Shown here: piece by piece, positions 46,259 through 55,183 of the stretch
Layout of the letters: each line of letters begins with the position of its first letter
How positions within the stretch are numbered: the stretch's first letter is position 1
Assembly: GCA_029010495.1 (NCBI GenBank)
Contig: JAQXKO010000021.1
Span: 38,426 to 102,425 of the forward strand
DNA from: Clostridiales bacterium
GTDB taxonomy: Bacteria > Bacillota > Clostridia > Lachnospirales > Lachnospiraceae
Length of the DNA: 64,000 nt
Direction: 5' to 3'
Notes under the pieces: generated by a model
Seen by the model: only the letters and a program-made list of their open reading frames with translations
What the model was told of the DNA's origin: nothing
Database searches by the model: none
Made by a program: the position numbers and the translations under genes

Positions 46259-47278
46259 CTAGAACTGCTTTAAAAATCTTGTGTCATTCTCATAAAGAAG
46301 ACGCATATCATCTATTTCATACTTTAAAAGTGCAATACGCTCAAGGCCTACACCAAAAGCAAAGCCTGTATATTCGTCAGGATTGATGCCGGACATTCTG
46401 AGTACCTTCGGATGAACCATGCCGCAGCCGAGAATCTCTATCCATCCGCTACCCTTACAGAATCTGCAGCCCTTTCCTCCACACTTAAAGCATGATACGT
46501 CAACTTCTGCACTTGGCTCAGTAAACGGGAAGTGATGCGGTCTGAATTTAACCTTAGTATCTTCACCGAAAAGCTCCTTTGCGAACTCAGCCAGTGTTCC
46601 CTTAAGATCTGCAAATGTAATATTCTTATCAACAACAAGTCCCTCAATCTGATGGAAACATGGTGAATGTGTACCATCCACCTCATCAGATCTGAAAACC
46701 CTGCCCGGAGCAAGAATTCTGATCGGAGGCTTATTATTCTCCATAACACGAACCTGACAAGGAGATGTCTGGGTTCTTAACAGAATATCTCCATTTACAT
46801 AGAAGGTATCCTGTTCATCCTTAGCCGGATGGTTTGCAGGTATATTTAATGCTTCAAAGTTATAATAATCAAGCTCAACTTCAGGACCTTCAACTACCTC
46901 ATAGCCCATTCCGATAAATATTCTTTCAACCTCTTCGAGTGCAAGAGTATTAGGATGTCTGTGACCGATAACAGGCTTCTTAGCGGGAAGTGTTACATCA
47001 ATTACCTCTGATGCAAGCTTTGCTTCCCTGAGCTTTTCGGCAAGAGCTGTCCTTGTTTCCTCAAGCTTTGTTTCGATAAGGCTTCTTACCTCATTAACCA
47101 TCTGACCAACTTTAGGTCTTTCTTCGGGTGCAACATCCTTTAATGATTTAAGAACAGTTGTAAGCTCGCCCTTTTTGCCAAGGAACTCAACCTTCACATC
47201 ATTAAGACCGTCAAGGTTTGTGCATTTCGAAAGCTTTGAAAGTGCTGCAATTTTAATTGCTTCAAGTTTTTCCTTCAT
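46259..47278 (-). CDS. pheS: Phenylalanine-tRNA ligase, alpha subunit
   Basis: 339 residues from the ATG at 47278 (GGAGG 6 bases upstream; an in-frame TTG earlier contains that site). An N-terminal coiled coil, then class II motifs with HPARD-like NHPAKDEQDTF, motif 2 FRSDEVDGTHSPCFHQIEG, and motif 3 AFGVGLERIALL near the end. A CFKCGGKGCRFCKGSGW insert carries four cysteines. It charges tRNA-Phe. The T-box leader lies immediately upstream. Confidence 0.97.
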   Translation of the reverse strand: MKEKLEAIKIAALSKLSKCTNLDGLNDVKVEFLGKKGELTTVLKSLKDVAPEERPKVGQMVNEVRSLIETKLEETRTALAEKLREAKLASEVIDVTLPAKKPVIGHRHPNTLALEEVERIFIGMGYEVVEGPEVELDYYNFEALNIPANHPAKDEQDTFYVNGDILLRTQTSPCQVRVMENNKPPIRILAPGRVFRSDEVDGTHSPCFHQIEGLVVDKNITFADLKGTLAEFAKELFGEDTKVKFRPHHFPFTEPSAEVDVSCFKCGGKGCRFCKGSGWIEILGCGMVHPKVLRMSGINPDEYTGFAFGVGLERIALLKYEIDDMRLLYENDTRFLKQF

Positions 47279-47348
47279 GATTTCCTCCAACTAATTATTT
47301 TAAACTATTATTGTGTTCCACACAATTGCCGAATGGGAATCGGTTTAT

Positions 47349-47575
47349 AAAAAAACTCCATCCCAAAATATTGGGACGGAGTAAATATACTTCGCGGTAC
47401 CACCCAAATTCCCGTATAAAAAATACGGGCACTTAAGCCAAGCTTAACGCGCTCATACGTCTGCCCTACTGTCAGTTCAGGCAGCAGCTCCGGTGGGAAG
47501 GTAGGCGTATAATTTAATCCGAAGGAACTTCCAGCCGACGATTCCCTCTCTCTGTGGTAAATAATACGTTTAAAA
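47349..47575 (-). promoter_or_regulatory. T-box riboswitch (Phe) controlling pheST
   Basis: On the minus strand the T-box GGGTGGTACCGCG is at 47393-47405, followed by a terminator stem (ACTCCGTCCCAA against TTGGGATGGAGT) and a T-run at 47349-47382. Upstream, Stem I contains a TTC codon at 47497-47499 followed by CCACCGG, a placement typical of specifier codons. TTC specifies Phe, matching pheS. Uncharged tRNA-Phe would stabilise the antiterminator and let pheST be transcribed. A second long stem, GTGCCCGTATT with its complement, lies between. Confidence 0.93.
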
Positions 47576-47588
47576 CACCATCAACGCC

Positions 47589-47617
47589 ATTTTAACAATA
47601 TAAAGTTTTATAAACAA
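47589..47617 (-). promoter_or_regulatory. Promoter of the pheST T-box transcript
   Basis: On the minus strand TTGTTT (47612-47617), a 17-bp spacer and TAAAAT (47589-47594). It lies just upstream of the T-box leader. Confidence 0.6.
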
Positions 47618-47639
47618 CAAATATTGTAACAACAGTTTT

Positions 47640-49226
47640 CTAATATGTCAATACCTTATTGAGAAATGTCTTATCGTCTGCCAGGTCAGTACCCGGATAA
47701 TATATTTTAAGAATCTTTTTGTAGGTGTAACCGTCTCCGCCCATTTCATCAGCACCATCCTGACTCATCCCGACTCCGTGACCGTAGCCGCCACCCTTAA
47801 AAATGATTTTATCATCAGAAATTACAGGATAATAAAAACCACTCGGTATTATTTTGAAATTCTGAACAGAATCATTGTTCATTCGTAAACTATAAGCATT
47901 CGTTGACAAAATGCTTCTGATAAGCTCACAGCCCGATATTATTATCTTACTGTCCCCTATGGTTACCATTATCTGCATGACAACTCCCGTATTACCCCTT
48001 TTAGTTACTTTAATATCAGATATTTTGCCTGACAAAAGTTTTTTACCGCCAATTTCATATGACTGCTCCATTGTTTTGATTTTATCTCTGTTATTATCAT
48101 ATAATCTGTCATAATTACATATAAATGCAGCCGACATAGTATCAACATCTGCTTCACAGCTCCATCTGTACATCGGCTTTCCTGTTTCGTATGTTCTAAT
48201 ATGCTCCGAAACAGCATTACCCGTTACGGACTCTCTTTTAAGGCTTGTATTATCAATAAATTCTTTAAAATCATCCTCTTTTGATAAATCTACCTTTAAT
48301 ACACTTCCCCCTTTACTGAACAATCCGTATGCGTATGCATCAATATCATCTCCTCCCCAGATATCCTTCGGAATTGCAGATATTCCGCATGAGGTCGCAT
48401 AATAATACGCTGTTATAATGCTGTTTCCTTTGATAAGCACCTCGCCCTTAGTATCGTCAACTGCTTTTATTATCGACTCATCAGTCCCGCAATTATTGTA
48501 CATCTGACTGTTTGTATTATCTACCAAATCAATACCGTATTGTTTATATTGGCTCTTCTCCATCTGATTAATCGCAAAGCTTCTGGCACATACCGCCTGT
48601 GCTTTTAATGCCTCATATGAATAGCCCGGCGGCATTTCACTCGGAACTACATAATATAAATATGTTTCCAAATCAAGCTCATTACATATTATTATGCCCT
48701 CATCAATCATATAAATATAAATCGAGCCTTCATATACCGGAGCCTTACCCTTTCTTAAAATCGATTCAATACAAATCATGTCCGATGATGTTATTTTGTA
48801 TAAATCATTTGTTTTAACATTATCTCTGTCAAATACAAGAGTATCATTATTGCCATTCTTAATGAACAGAGATTTATCAAGCATACTTATATTATCATTA
48901 CCGCATGCATATTCATTTGATTCACATCTGTACAGGCACAAATCTTTGCCTGATATAATAACCTGTTCATGAAACAGGCTTGTAAAGTCGGTATTTGCAA
49001 TGCCGACTCTGATATTTCTTATGTTACCGTCATCATCCAACGGAGTTTCACTTCTGATTCCGTCAAGAACACTTGCAAGTATCATACGTCTGCTAAAAGC
49101 CTGCCTTGTAATATGATGATATTCATAAGCCCTAATACACAGACAAATTGCCAGAATAATGACAATCTGGCATACCGACAAAATTATCAGCAATATTCTT
49201 ATATATTTCTTTAACCTGTAAACCAC
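47640..49226 (-). CDS. SpoIID/LytB-domain protein, membrane-anchored
   Basis: 528 residues, starting with GTG behind AAGGAG. One N-terminal transmembrane helix (about 10-30) leads to a large extracellular region. The SpoIID domain is clear from about residue 190: PSEMPPGYSYEALKAQAVCA, then ARSFAINQM, TKGEVLIKG, ATSCGIS and a C-terminal GGGYGHGVGMSQDGA. SpoIID-type proteins are lytic transglycosylases that cut peptidoglycan stems-free glycan, classically during engulfment. Length exceeds SpoIID itself (about 340), so it is a family member, not necessarily the sporulation gene. Confidence 0.88.
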   Translation of the reverse strand: MVYRLKKYIRILLIILSVCQIVIILAICLCIRAYEYHHITRQAFSRRMILASVLDGIRSETPLDDDGNIRNIRVGIANTDFTSLFHEQVIISGKDLCLYRCESNEYACGNDNISMLDKSLFIKNGNNDTLVFDRDNVKTNDLYKITSSDMICIESILRKGKAPVYEGSIYIYMIDEGIIICNELDLETYLYYVVPSEMPPGYSYEALKAQAVCARSFAINQMEKSQYKQYGIDLVDNTNSQMYNNCGTDESIIKAVDDTKGEVLIKGNSIITAYYYATSCGISAIPKDIWGGDDIDAYAYGLFSKGGSVLKVDLSKEDDFKEFIDNTSLKRESVTGNAVSEHIRTYETGKPMYRWSCEADVDTMSAAFICNYDRLYDNNRDKIKTMEQSYEIGGKKLLSGKISDIKVTKRGNTGVVMQIMVTIGDSKIIISGCELIRSILSTNAYSLRMNNDSVQNFKIIPSGFYYPVISDDKIIFKGGGYGHGVGMSQDGADEMGGDGYTYKKILKIYYPGTDLADDKTFLNKVLTY

Positions 49227-49241
49227 ATTTTCTCCTTAAAT

Positions 49242-49275
49242 AAAAAAAGGATACAGAGCCTTGTCCGTATCCTTT
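49242..49275 (-). terminator. Terminator after dapB
   Basis: AAAGGATACGG and the complementary CTGTATCCTTT pair on the minus strand, followed by seven T. It closes the dapA-dapB operon before the SpoIID-like gene. Confidence 0.85.
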
Positions 49276-49298
49276 GCATAATCATAATTTATTAAATT

Positions 49299-50051
49299 TT
49301 AGCCAATTACATCCTTCATGGTATAAAGACCATGAGGCTTGCCGGCAAGATATTTTGATGCATTAACAGCTCCCTTACCGAAAACAGCCTTCGAGTAGGC
49401 AGTGTGCTTGATTTCAATCACTTCGTCTGTTCCGGCGAAGATAACCTCATGCTCACCTACTATAGTACCTCCCCTTACGGCAGATAAGCCAATTTCCTTC
49501 TTTGGACGCTGTTCACTACGTGTTGAACGATCATAAATATACTCATATTCATTGTCCAACACCTCATTAATAGCATCTGCAAGAGCCAGAGCAGTACCGC
49601 TTGGAGCATCCTTTTTAAGTCTGTGATGCTTTTCAACGATTTCAATATCGAAATCGTCTGCAAGAACCTCTGTGGCGACCTTAAGAAGCTTAATAATAGT
49701 ATTAATTCCGAGTGACATATTTGCCGAACGAAGAATTGTCATATCTTTGGCTGACTCAACAATAAAATCAACCTCTTCCTTTGTATATCCTGTTGAACAG
49801 AGTACAAGAGGAAGATCAATTACCTTTGCTTCGGCAATAAGCTCTCTGATACCTTTTGGTGTGGAAAAGTCAATTAAAACATCTGCCTCTTCCTTTACAT
49901 CCTTTAAGCTTGAATAGACAGGATAACCAAGTGTGCCATCATCAATAATATCAAGACCTGCTACTATTTCGCAGGCATCATCATTCTTTACAATATCGGT
50001 AATTACTCTGCCCATATGGCCGGAGCAACCCCTCAGTATTATCTTTGTCAT
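49299..50051 (-). CDS. dapB: 4-hydroxy-tetrahydrodipicolinate reductase
   Basis: 250 residues from 50051 (GGAGG upstream). The NAD(P)-binding GCSGHMGR near the start and the catalytic EKHHRLKKDAPSGTA motif (about 150-165) are diagnostic. It reduces the DapA product on the way to diaminopimelate and lysine, needed for peptidoglycan. It lies 15 bp below dapA. Confidence 0.96.
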   Translation of the reverse strand: MTKIILRGCSGHMGRVITDIVKNDDACEIVAGLDIIDDGTLGYPVYSSLKDVKEEADVLIDFSTPKGIRELIAEAKVIDLPLVLCSTGYTKEEVDFIVESAKDMTILRSANMSLGINTIIKLLKVATEVLADDFDIEIVEKHHRLKKDAPSGTALALADAINEVLDNEYEYIYDRSTRSEQRPKKEIGLSAVRGGTIVGEHEVIFAGTDEVIEIKHTAYSKAVFGKGAVNASKYLAGKPHGLYTMKDVIG

Positions 50052-50066
50052 GGTAACCTCCAATAA

Positions 50067-50951
50067 TTAAAGAAGTCCTACTGCCTTAAGCTCTTTCTCA
50101 AGTTTAGCGGCATTTGCATCTTCCATTTCTGTAAGAGGACTGCGAAGTGAGCCCACATTATAACCCAAAAGATTACAAGCCTTCTTAACAGGAATAGGAT
50201 TAACCTCACTAAACAAAGCATTTATCAGCGGAATATACTTAAGCTGGAGTTCTTTAGCAGCAGCAATATCGCCCTCAAGGAATTTCATTACCATATCATG
50301 TGTATCCTTTGGTGCAACGTGGCTAAGTACACTGATAACACCCTTACCGCCAAGTGAAAGGATAGGTAAAATCTGGTCATCATTACCGGAATATATATCC
50401 ATTTTACCGTTTGTAAGACTTGCAAGCTTTGCAATAGCGCTCAAATCGCCGCTTGCTTCCTTTACTGCAACAATATTATTTACTGTTTCAAAAAGTTCTG
50501 CCATTGTCTCCGGATTCATTTTGCAACCTGTACGTCCCGGAATATTATAAAGAATAACAGGAATAGAGATTGCATTGGCGATCTTTGTAAAATGAGCAAT
50601 AAGACCCTTCTGAGTTGCTTTATTATAATAAGGAGTTACTAACAAAACACCGTCTGCTCCGCACTTCTCAGCTTCCTTTGAAAGATAAACAGCTGTTTCA
50701 GTACAGTTAGAACCTGTGCCGGCAATTACTGGAATTCTCTTAGCTACTTTTTCAACACAATAACGAATTACCTCAATGTGTTCTTCGTGAGTTAACGTGG
50801 AAGCCTCTCCTGTAGTTCCACAAACAACGATTGCATCAACGCTGTTGGCAATCTGAGATTCAATAAGATTACCAAAGCTTTCATAATTTACACTACCATC
50901 AGCATTCATAGGAGTTACAATTGCCGTAGCAACACCTGTAAATATAGACAT
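50067..50951 (-). CDS. dapA: 4-hydroxy-tetrahydrodipicolinate synthase
   Basis: 294 residues. The catalytic lysine is in IVAVKEASGD, the tyrosine in VILYNIPGRTG, and the GTTGEASTL loop is near residue 45. It condenses pyruvate and aspartate semialdehyde, the first committed step of the lysine/diaminopimelate branch. A strong promoter precedes it and dapB follows directly. Confidence 0.96.
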   Translation of the reverse strand: MSIFTGVATAIVTPMNADGSVNYESFGNLIESQIANSVDAIVVCGTTGEASTLTHEEHIEVIRYCVEKVAKRIPVIAGTGSNCTETAVYLSKEAEKCGADGVLLVTPYYNKATQKGLIAHFTKIANAISIPVILYNIPGRTGCKMNPETMAELFETVNNIVAVKEASGDLSAIAKLASLTNGKMDIYSGNDDQILPILSLGGKGVISVLSHVAPKDTHDMVMKFLEGDIAAAKELQLKYIPLINALFSEVNPIPVKKACNLLGYNVGSLRSPLTEMEDANAAKLEKELKAVGLL

Positions 50952-50989
50952 ATTAGCACCTCCAAATAATTAATTTCATAATCAGACAT

Positions 50990-51018
50990 ATTTTACCATT
51001 TAAAGAAGCTATTGTCAA
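50990..51018 (-). promoter_or_regulatory. Promoter of dapAB
   Basis: On the minus strand TTGACA (51013-51018), 17-bp spacer, TAAAAT (50990-50995). The start codon of dapA lies about 40 bp downstream, behind GGAGG. No lysine riboswitch (L box) is visible in this short leader. Confidence 0.78.
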
Positions 51019-51027
51019 TCAGTTGAT

Positions 51028-51687
51028 TTATGTATATGCATACATATCTTCCATTATTTTTTCAGGCTCATACTCCAGCTTGCTTACGGATACCTCATAT
51101 GCAATCTTTTTTTCAATCTCTGTTTCTGAATATTTTTTCTGATATTCTCTGGACTGGATTCTGCCCCAGAGCATCACTCTGCCTCCGACCTCAAAGTTTT
51201 CCGCATATCTGGCATTTCGTCCCCAGCATATACACGGAATATAATCGCTCTTGCCGTAAGGTCTGTTAACCGCAAGAAGAATATCTGCAATTTCACGTCC
51301 AAGAGGAGTCTTCCTGTAAATCGGTGATTTACATACATATCCGTCAAGGTATATATAGTTTGGCTTTATATCCTCCGGTTCCTCGTCCGTCACCTCAATT
51401 TCTCTTGCAAAAACCGAAAGAATCAGTCTGTTTTTTGTTTCATCATGCTTGTTATAGGATCTGAATTGTCCTGTTACAACAACATATTTTCCCTTAATAC
51501 TCTCATCAGGTGATATAAGTCTGTCCGAAACCATGACCGGAATATAATCAAAGGAATCCGACAGCCTCTTTGCTTTTACATCAATCATATAAAAGCCTTC
51601 TCCGTACACATCATGACTAAATGTAAAGTCAGTAACTACTTCTCCTACCAATGTAACCTGGTTATTTTCAAAAATCTTTTCTGTCAT
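51028..51687 (-). CDS. Tandem OB-fold single-stranded DNA-binding-like protein
   Basis: 219 residues with two beta-rich halves (about 8-100 and 105-205), each with OB-fold spacing. The second half has NRPYGKSDYIPCICWGRNA and a GRVMLWGRIQSREY strand typical of SSB/PriB-type proteins. The usual acidic glycine-rich C-terminal tail of SSB is absent. It may be an accessory ssDNA-binding protein or a nucleic-acid-binding regulator. GGAGG precedes the start. It is transcribed between typA and dapA, without evident operon partners. Confidence 0.65.
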   Translation of the reverse strand: MTEKIFENNQVTLVGEVVTDFTFSHDVYGEGFYMIDVKAKRLSDSFDYIPVMVSDRLISPDESIKGKYVVVTGQFRSYNKHDETKNRLILSVFAREIEVTDEEPEDIKPNYIYLDGYVCKSPIYRKTPLGREIADILLAVNRPYGKSDYIPCICWGRNARYAENFEVGGRVMLWGRIQSREYQKKYSETEIEKKIAYEVSVSKLEYEPEKIMEDMYAYT

Positions 51688-51826
51688 TTTTACCTCCGCG
51701 CAGACATAGGCTTAATCAGTGTCTTTTTACCGTTAGACTGCTTTATATTTCTTAAGTTGTTACATATATATGTCTTACGCTCTAGATTATACGTTTAATT
51801 TTTTGTTCATTCAACATAAACTCGTC

Positions 51827-51871
51827 CAAAAAAAATGACAGGTCCTGCCATTAATCGACAGGTCCTGCCAC
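51827..51871 (-). terminator. Terminator after typA built from two tandem near-palindromes
   Basis: Two identical 13-base copies of GACAGGTCCTGCC (51837-51849 and 51857-51869) lie 20 bp apart. Because each is nearly self-complementary, the two can pair as a 13-bp stem (one central mismatch, one G-T) with a 7-base loop. On the minus strand eight T follow. A-runs flank the other side too, so it may work in both directions. Confidence 0.8.
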
Positions 51872-51936
51872 GCAAAAAAAATTATTTTATCAACATATGT
51901 AGCTAATCACAGCTTTTTTGAAATACTTGTATATTT

Positions 51937-53766
51937 TTAATTTTTTCTGTTCGCTCTCTTTCTCTCAAGTGAATCAAGAATCTTCTTTCTGATTCTGAGT
52001 GATGAAGGGGTAACCTCCAAAAGCTCATCATTATCAATGAATTCAAGACTCTGCTCAAGACTTAACACTCTCGGAGGAACAAGTCTTAATGCATCATCAG
52101 CAGCCGAGGAACGTGTATTCGTAAGCTGCTTTTTCTTGCAGACATTAACCTCAACATCCTCTGACTTTCCGTTCTGACCGATAACCATTCCGGCATATAC
52201 TTTAGCACCGGGTCCGATAAAGAGTGAACCTCTCTCCTGTGCATTAAATAATCCGTAGGTAATTGCCTCACCTGATTCAAAAGCAATAAGACTTCCCTGC
52301 TTACGGTATGAAATATCACCCTTGTACGGAGCATATCCGTCAAATACGGTATTGATAATACCCTCACCCTTTGTATCGGTCATAAATTCACCACGATAAC
52401 CGATTAAGCCCCTTGAAGGGATTTTAAATGTAAGTCTCTGGGTATTTGTGCCAAAGCTGCCCATAGATATAAGCTCGCCCTTTCTCTGTGAAAGCTTATC
52501 GATTACCGAGCCTGCAAATTCTTCGGGCACATCTATTACGGCTTCTTCCATTGGTTCAAGAATACTGCCGTTTTCATCTTTCTTATAGATAACCTCTGCT
52601 TTACTTACGGCAAATTCATATCCTTCTCTTCTCATATTTTCAATAAGCACCGAAAGATGAAGCTCTCCTCTGCCGCTCACCTTGTAGCTTTCAGTAGTTT
52701 CTGTTTCTTCAACACGTAAGCTGACGTCTGTATTTAATTCCCTGAAAAGTCTTTCGCGTAAATGTCTTGATGTAACAAATTTTCCCTCCTGACCTGCAAG
52801 AGGACTGTCGTTTACACAGAAATTCATACTGATTGTCGGCTCTGATATCTTTTGGAAAGGAATAGGCGTCACATTATCCGGAGCGCAGATTGTATCGCCG
52901 ATATGAATGTCAGGAATACCTGAAATTGCAACAATTGCACCGATTGTTGCTGACTCAACCTCTACCTTCCTGAGTCCGTCAAATTCATAAAGCTTGCTGA
53001 TTTTTACCTTACGTTTTTTTTCAGGGTCATGATGGTTGACAATAATAACCTCCTGGTTGACCTTAACGGTACCGTTGTCAACCTTGCCGATACCGATACG
53101 GCCGACATACTCATTGTAATCTATCGTACTGATAAGCACCTGGGCGCCCACGTTATCATCACCCTGCGGTGCAGGAATATGTTCGATAATTGTTTCAAAT
53201 AACGGTTCCATTGATTTCTGTTCATCGCCAAGCTCAAGTATGGCTACGCCCTGCTTTGCAGAAGCAAATACGAAAGGCGAATCAAGAATGTCGTCATCGG
53301 CATCAAGATCCATAAACAGCTCAAGCACTTCATCAATAACCTCATTCGGTCTTGCCTCAGGTCTGTCAATTTTGTTAATGCACACTATTACAGGCAGATG
53401 AAGCTCCAATGCCTTTTTAAGAACAAACTTTGTCTGTGGCATTGCACCCTCAAATGCATCAACTACGAGAATAACACCATTTACCATTTTAAGAACACGT
53501 TCAACCTCACCGCCAAAATCAGCATGACCCGGAGTATCAATGATGTTAATCTTAACACCTTTGTAAAATACAGCCGTATTCTTACTAAGAATTGTAATAC
53601 CCCTTTCACGCTCAATATCATTAGAGTCCATAACACGTTCTTCAACGACCTGATTTGTTCTGAAAACGCCGCTCTGCTTTAACAGTTCATCAACCAGTGT
53701 TGTCTTACCATGATCTACATGGGCAATAATCGCAATATTTCTAATATCTTCTCTAATCATAGCCAT
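51937..53766 (-). CDS. typA: Translational GTPase TypA/BipA
   Basis: 609 residues. G1 AHVDHGKTTL, RERGITI, G3 DTPGHADF and G4 NKID are all in the N-terminal GTPase domain; the C-terminal region has the family motifs SRGLIGYRGEFMTDT and RSSAADDALRL. It binds ribosomes and aids assembly and stress growth. It stands alone with a terminator downstream. Confidence 0.97.
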   Translation of the reverse strand: MAMIREDIRNIAIIAHVDHGKTTLVDELLKQSGVFRTNQVVEERVMDSNDIERERGITILSKNTAVFYKGVKINIIDTPGHADFGGEVERVLKMVNGVILVVDAFEGAMPQTKFVLKKALELHLPVIVCINKIDRPEARPNEVIDEVLELFMDLDADDDILDSPFVFASAKQGVAILELGDEQKSMEPLFETIIEHIPAPQGDDNVGAQVLISTIDYNEYVGRIGIGKVDNGTVKVNQEVIIVNHHDPEKKRKVKISKLYEFDGLRKVEVESATIGAIVAISGIPDIHIGDTICAPDNVTPIPFQKISEPTISMNFCVNDSPLAGQEGKFVTSRHLRERLFRELNTDVSLRVEETETTESYKVSGRGELHLSVLIENMRREGYEFAVSKAEVIYKKDENGSILEPMEEAVIDVPEEFAGSVIDKLSQRKGELISMGSFGTNTQRLTFKIPSRGLIGYRGEFMTDTKGEGIINTVFDGYAPYKGDISYRKQGSLIAFESGEAITYGLFNAQERGSLFIGPGAKVYAGMVIGQNGKSEDVEVNVCKKKQLTNTRSSAADDALRLVPPRVLSLEQSLEFIDNDELLEVTPSSLRIRKKILDSLERKRANRKN

Positions 53767-53919
53767 ACCTCTTTATATTAAATAAAACCGCATAATGCGG
53801 CAAATAAACAATTACTGTTAACCAAAAACCACCGCTAAAAATTGTATCATAGAATGTCAAATATTAAAATATGCGATTTTTCCAATATTTTCTATAAATT
53901 TCAACACTTATGTGGTATA
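53767..53919. other. Intergenic region between the serine hydrolase and typA
   Basis: About 153 AT-rich bases. A minus-strand TACAAT hexamer near 53845 may be part of the typA promoter, but no well-spaced -35 box is present. No terminator is visible after the serine hydrolase. Confidence 0.35.
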
Positions 53920-55116
53920 TTATGACAAATCAAGTTGCTTGTACAACTCATTCTTAATTATCTTCATAAACCAGTCCCTGTTACCGTTTGTAACATTTAT
54001 AAAATACAAAAACGTAACCTTATTAATCGGATCAACACAAAAATATGTTCCGGCCCAGCCGTCCCAGCCGAATTCACCCTTTGCCGGCCCGTTAACGCCT
54101 GCCGCTTCCGGATCTTCCAAAACCCTCATAAGATTGCCGTAATTATATCCCGTCATTGAATCCCAACAGCATGTGCTCATCTGCTGCGAAGAAAGCATCC
54201 CCTTCATAAAGCCATAAACAGTTTCCGGCTGCAATAACGTCACTGCCCTGCCATGTGAAAGAATACCCTCAGGCAGAGTTCCCATATTGCAGAGCATAAG
54301 AGCAAACTTCGCATAATCAGCCGGTGTGGATACGAGACCTGCGCCGCCCGACTCAAAGGCCGGCTTATATCTGCGGTTATATGTGCCCAGAAACGGGTAA
54401 TCCCAGGGTACATACTTTCCGTTTTGCAAATCATGCATTGTAACAAATCTGTCAAGCTTTTCTTCAGGTACGTAAAAGCCCGTATCAGTCATTTCCAACG
54501 GTTCAAATATATTTTTGCGGAGAAATTCACCATAACTCTCACCTGAAATAACCTCAACAACTGCCCCAAGTATATCTGCGCACAAAGAATAATTCCAATG
54601 CATTCCCGGCTCATATAAAAGAGGCATACCTCCAACCCTGTTCATAAGTTCAACGGTCGGAATCATCTTCTCCGGATAGGCGTTTTCCATAGGCCAAAAC
54701 AGCTTCTCGCCAAGATAAAAACCTGCTTTTGTCTGGTCGTTCGGATATTCAACGCCCGCTGTCATGTTAAGAAGGTCTTTAATTTTTATCCTTCCGGAAG
54801 CAGGTATAATATTGCCCTCAGCGTCCATAACCGAAAGTTTCCTGAAGCCCTCCAGATATTTATCAACGTAGTCCTCCCTGTTAAGACGTTTCTGCTCAAT
54901 CAACATGTTAACGGCAACAGCGGTAACAGGCTTTGTCATGGAAAACATTTTAAATATCGAATCATAACCCAGCTTTTTATCATCAGTCAGATTATCCTTA
55001 CCGAATATACCGCTGTAAACCTCTTCATTATTGTGAAAAGCCATGCATACACTGCCTACACAGCCCCCTCTGTCAATTTCATCCTGTAAAATTCCGTCAA
55101 GTTTCTCTTTTAACAT
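53920..55116 (-). CDS. Class C beta-lactamase-family serine hydrolase
   Basis: 398 residues. The SxxK motif is SMTK in FKMFSMTKPVTAVAV (about residue 60), and the second catalytic tyrosine is in NYSLCADILG (about 178). A C-terminal GWDGWAGTYFCVDP region replaces the usual KTG box with WAG-type sequence, as in family VIII esterases and related EstB-like enzymes. There is no signal peptide, so it may act in the cytoplasm as an esterase or peptidase rather than as an antibiotic-destroying lactamase. The gene is single. Confidence 0.82.
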   Translation of the reverse strand: MLKEKLDGILQDEIDRGGCVGSVCMAFHNNEEVYSGIFGKDNLTDDKKLGYDSIFKMFSMTKPVTAVAVNMLIEQKRLNREDYVDKYLEGFRKLSVMDAEGNIIPASGRIKIKDLLNMTAGVEYPNDQTKAGFYLGEKLFWPMENAYPEKMIPTVELMNRVGGMPLLYEPGMHWNYSLCADILGAVVEVISGESYGEFLRKNIFEPLEMTDTGFYVPEEKLDRFVTMHDLQNGKYVPWDYPFLGTYNRRYKPAFESGGAGLVSTPADYAKFALMLCNMGTLPEGILSHGRAVTLLQPETVYGFMKGMLSSQQMSTCCWDSMTGYNYGNLMRVLEDPEAAGVNGPAKGEFGWDGWAGTYFCVDPINKVTFLYFINVTNGNRDWFMKIIKNELYKQLDLS

Positions 55117-55143
55117 AGTAACTCTCCATTATTAATCATTATA

Positions 55144-55180
55144 CAAAAAGATTCCGTATAATTACTCATACGGAATCCTT
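55144..55180 (-). terminator. Terminator after the DUF368 gene
   Basis: GATTCCGTAT and ATACGGAATC pair around an 8-base loop on the minus strand, followed by TTTTTG. It ends the thrC-DUF368 unit. Confidence 0.85.
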
Positions 55181-55183
55181 ATA

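Noticed and set aside
47640..49226. Canonical sporulation protein SpoIID
   Set aside because: It has the domain but is much longer than SpoIID and no other sporulation genes are adjacent; only the domain-level call is safe.
53920..55116. Beta-lactamase conferring antibiotic resistance
   Set aside because: There is no signal peptide and the third motif (KTG) is replaced, so an esterase or peptidase-type serine hydrolase is more likely.
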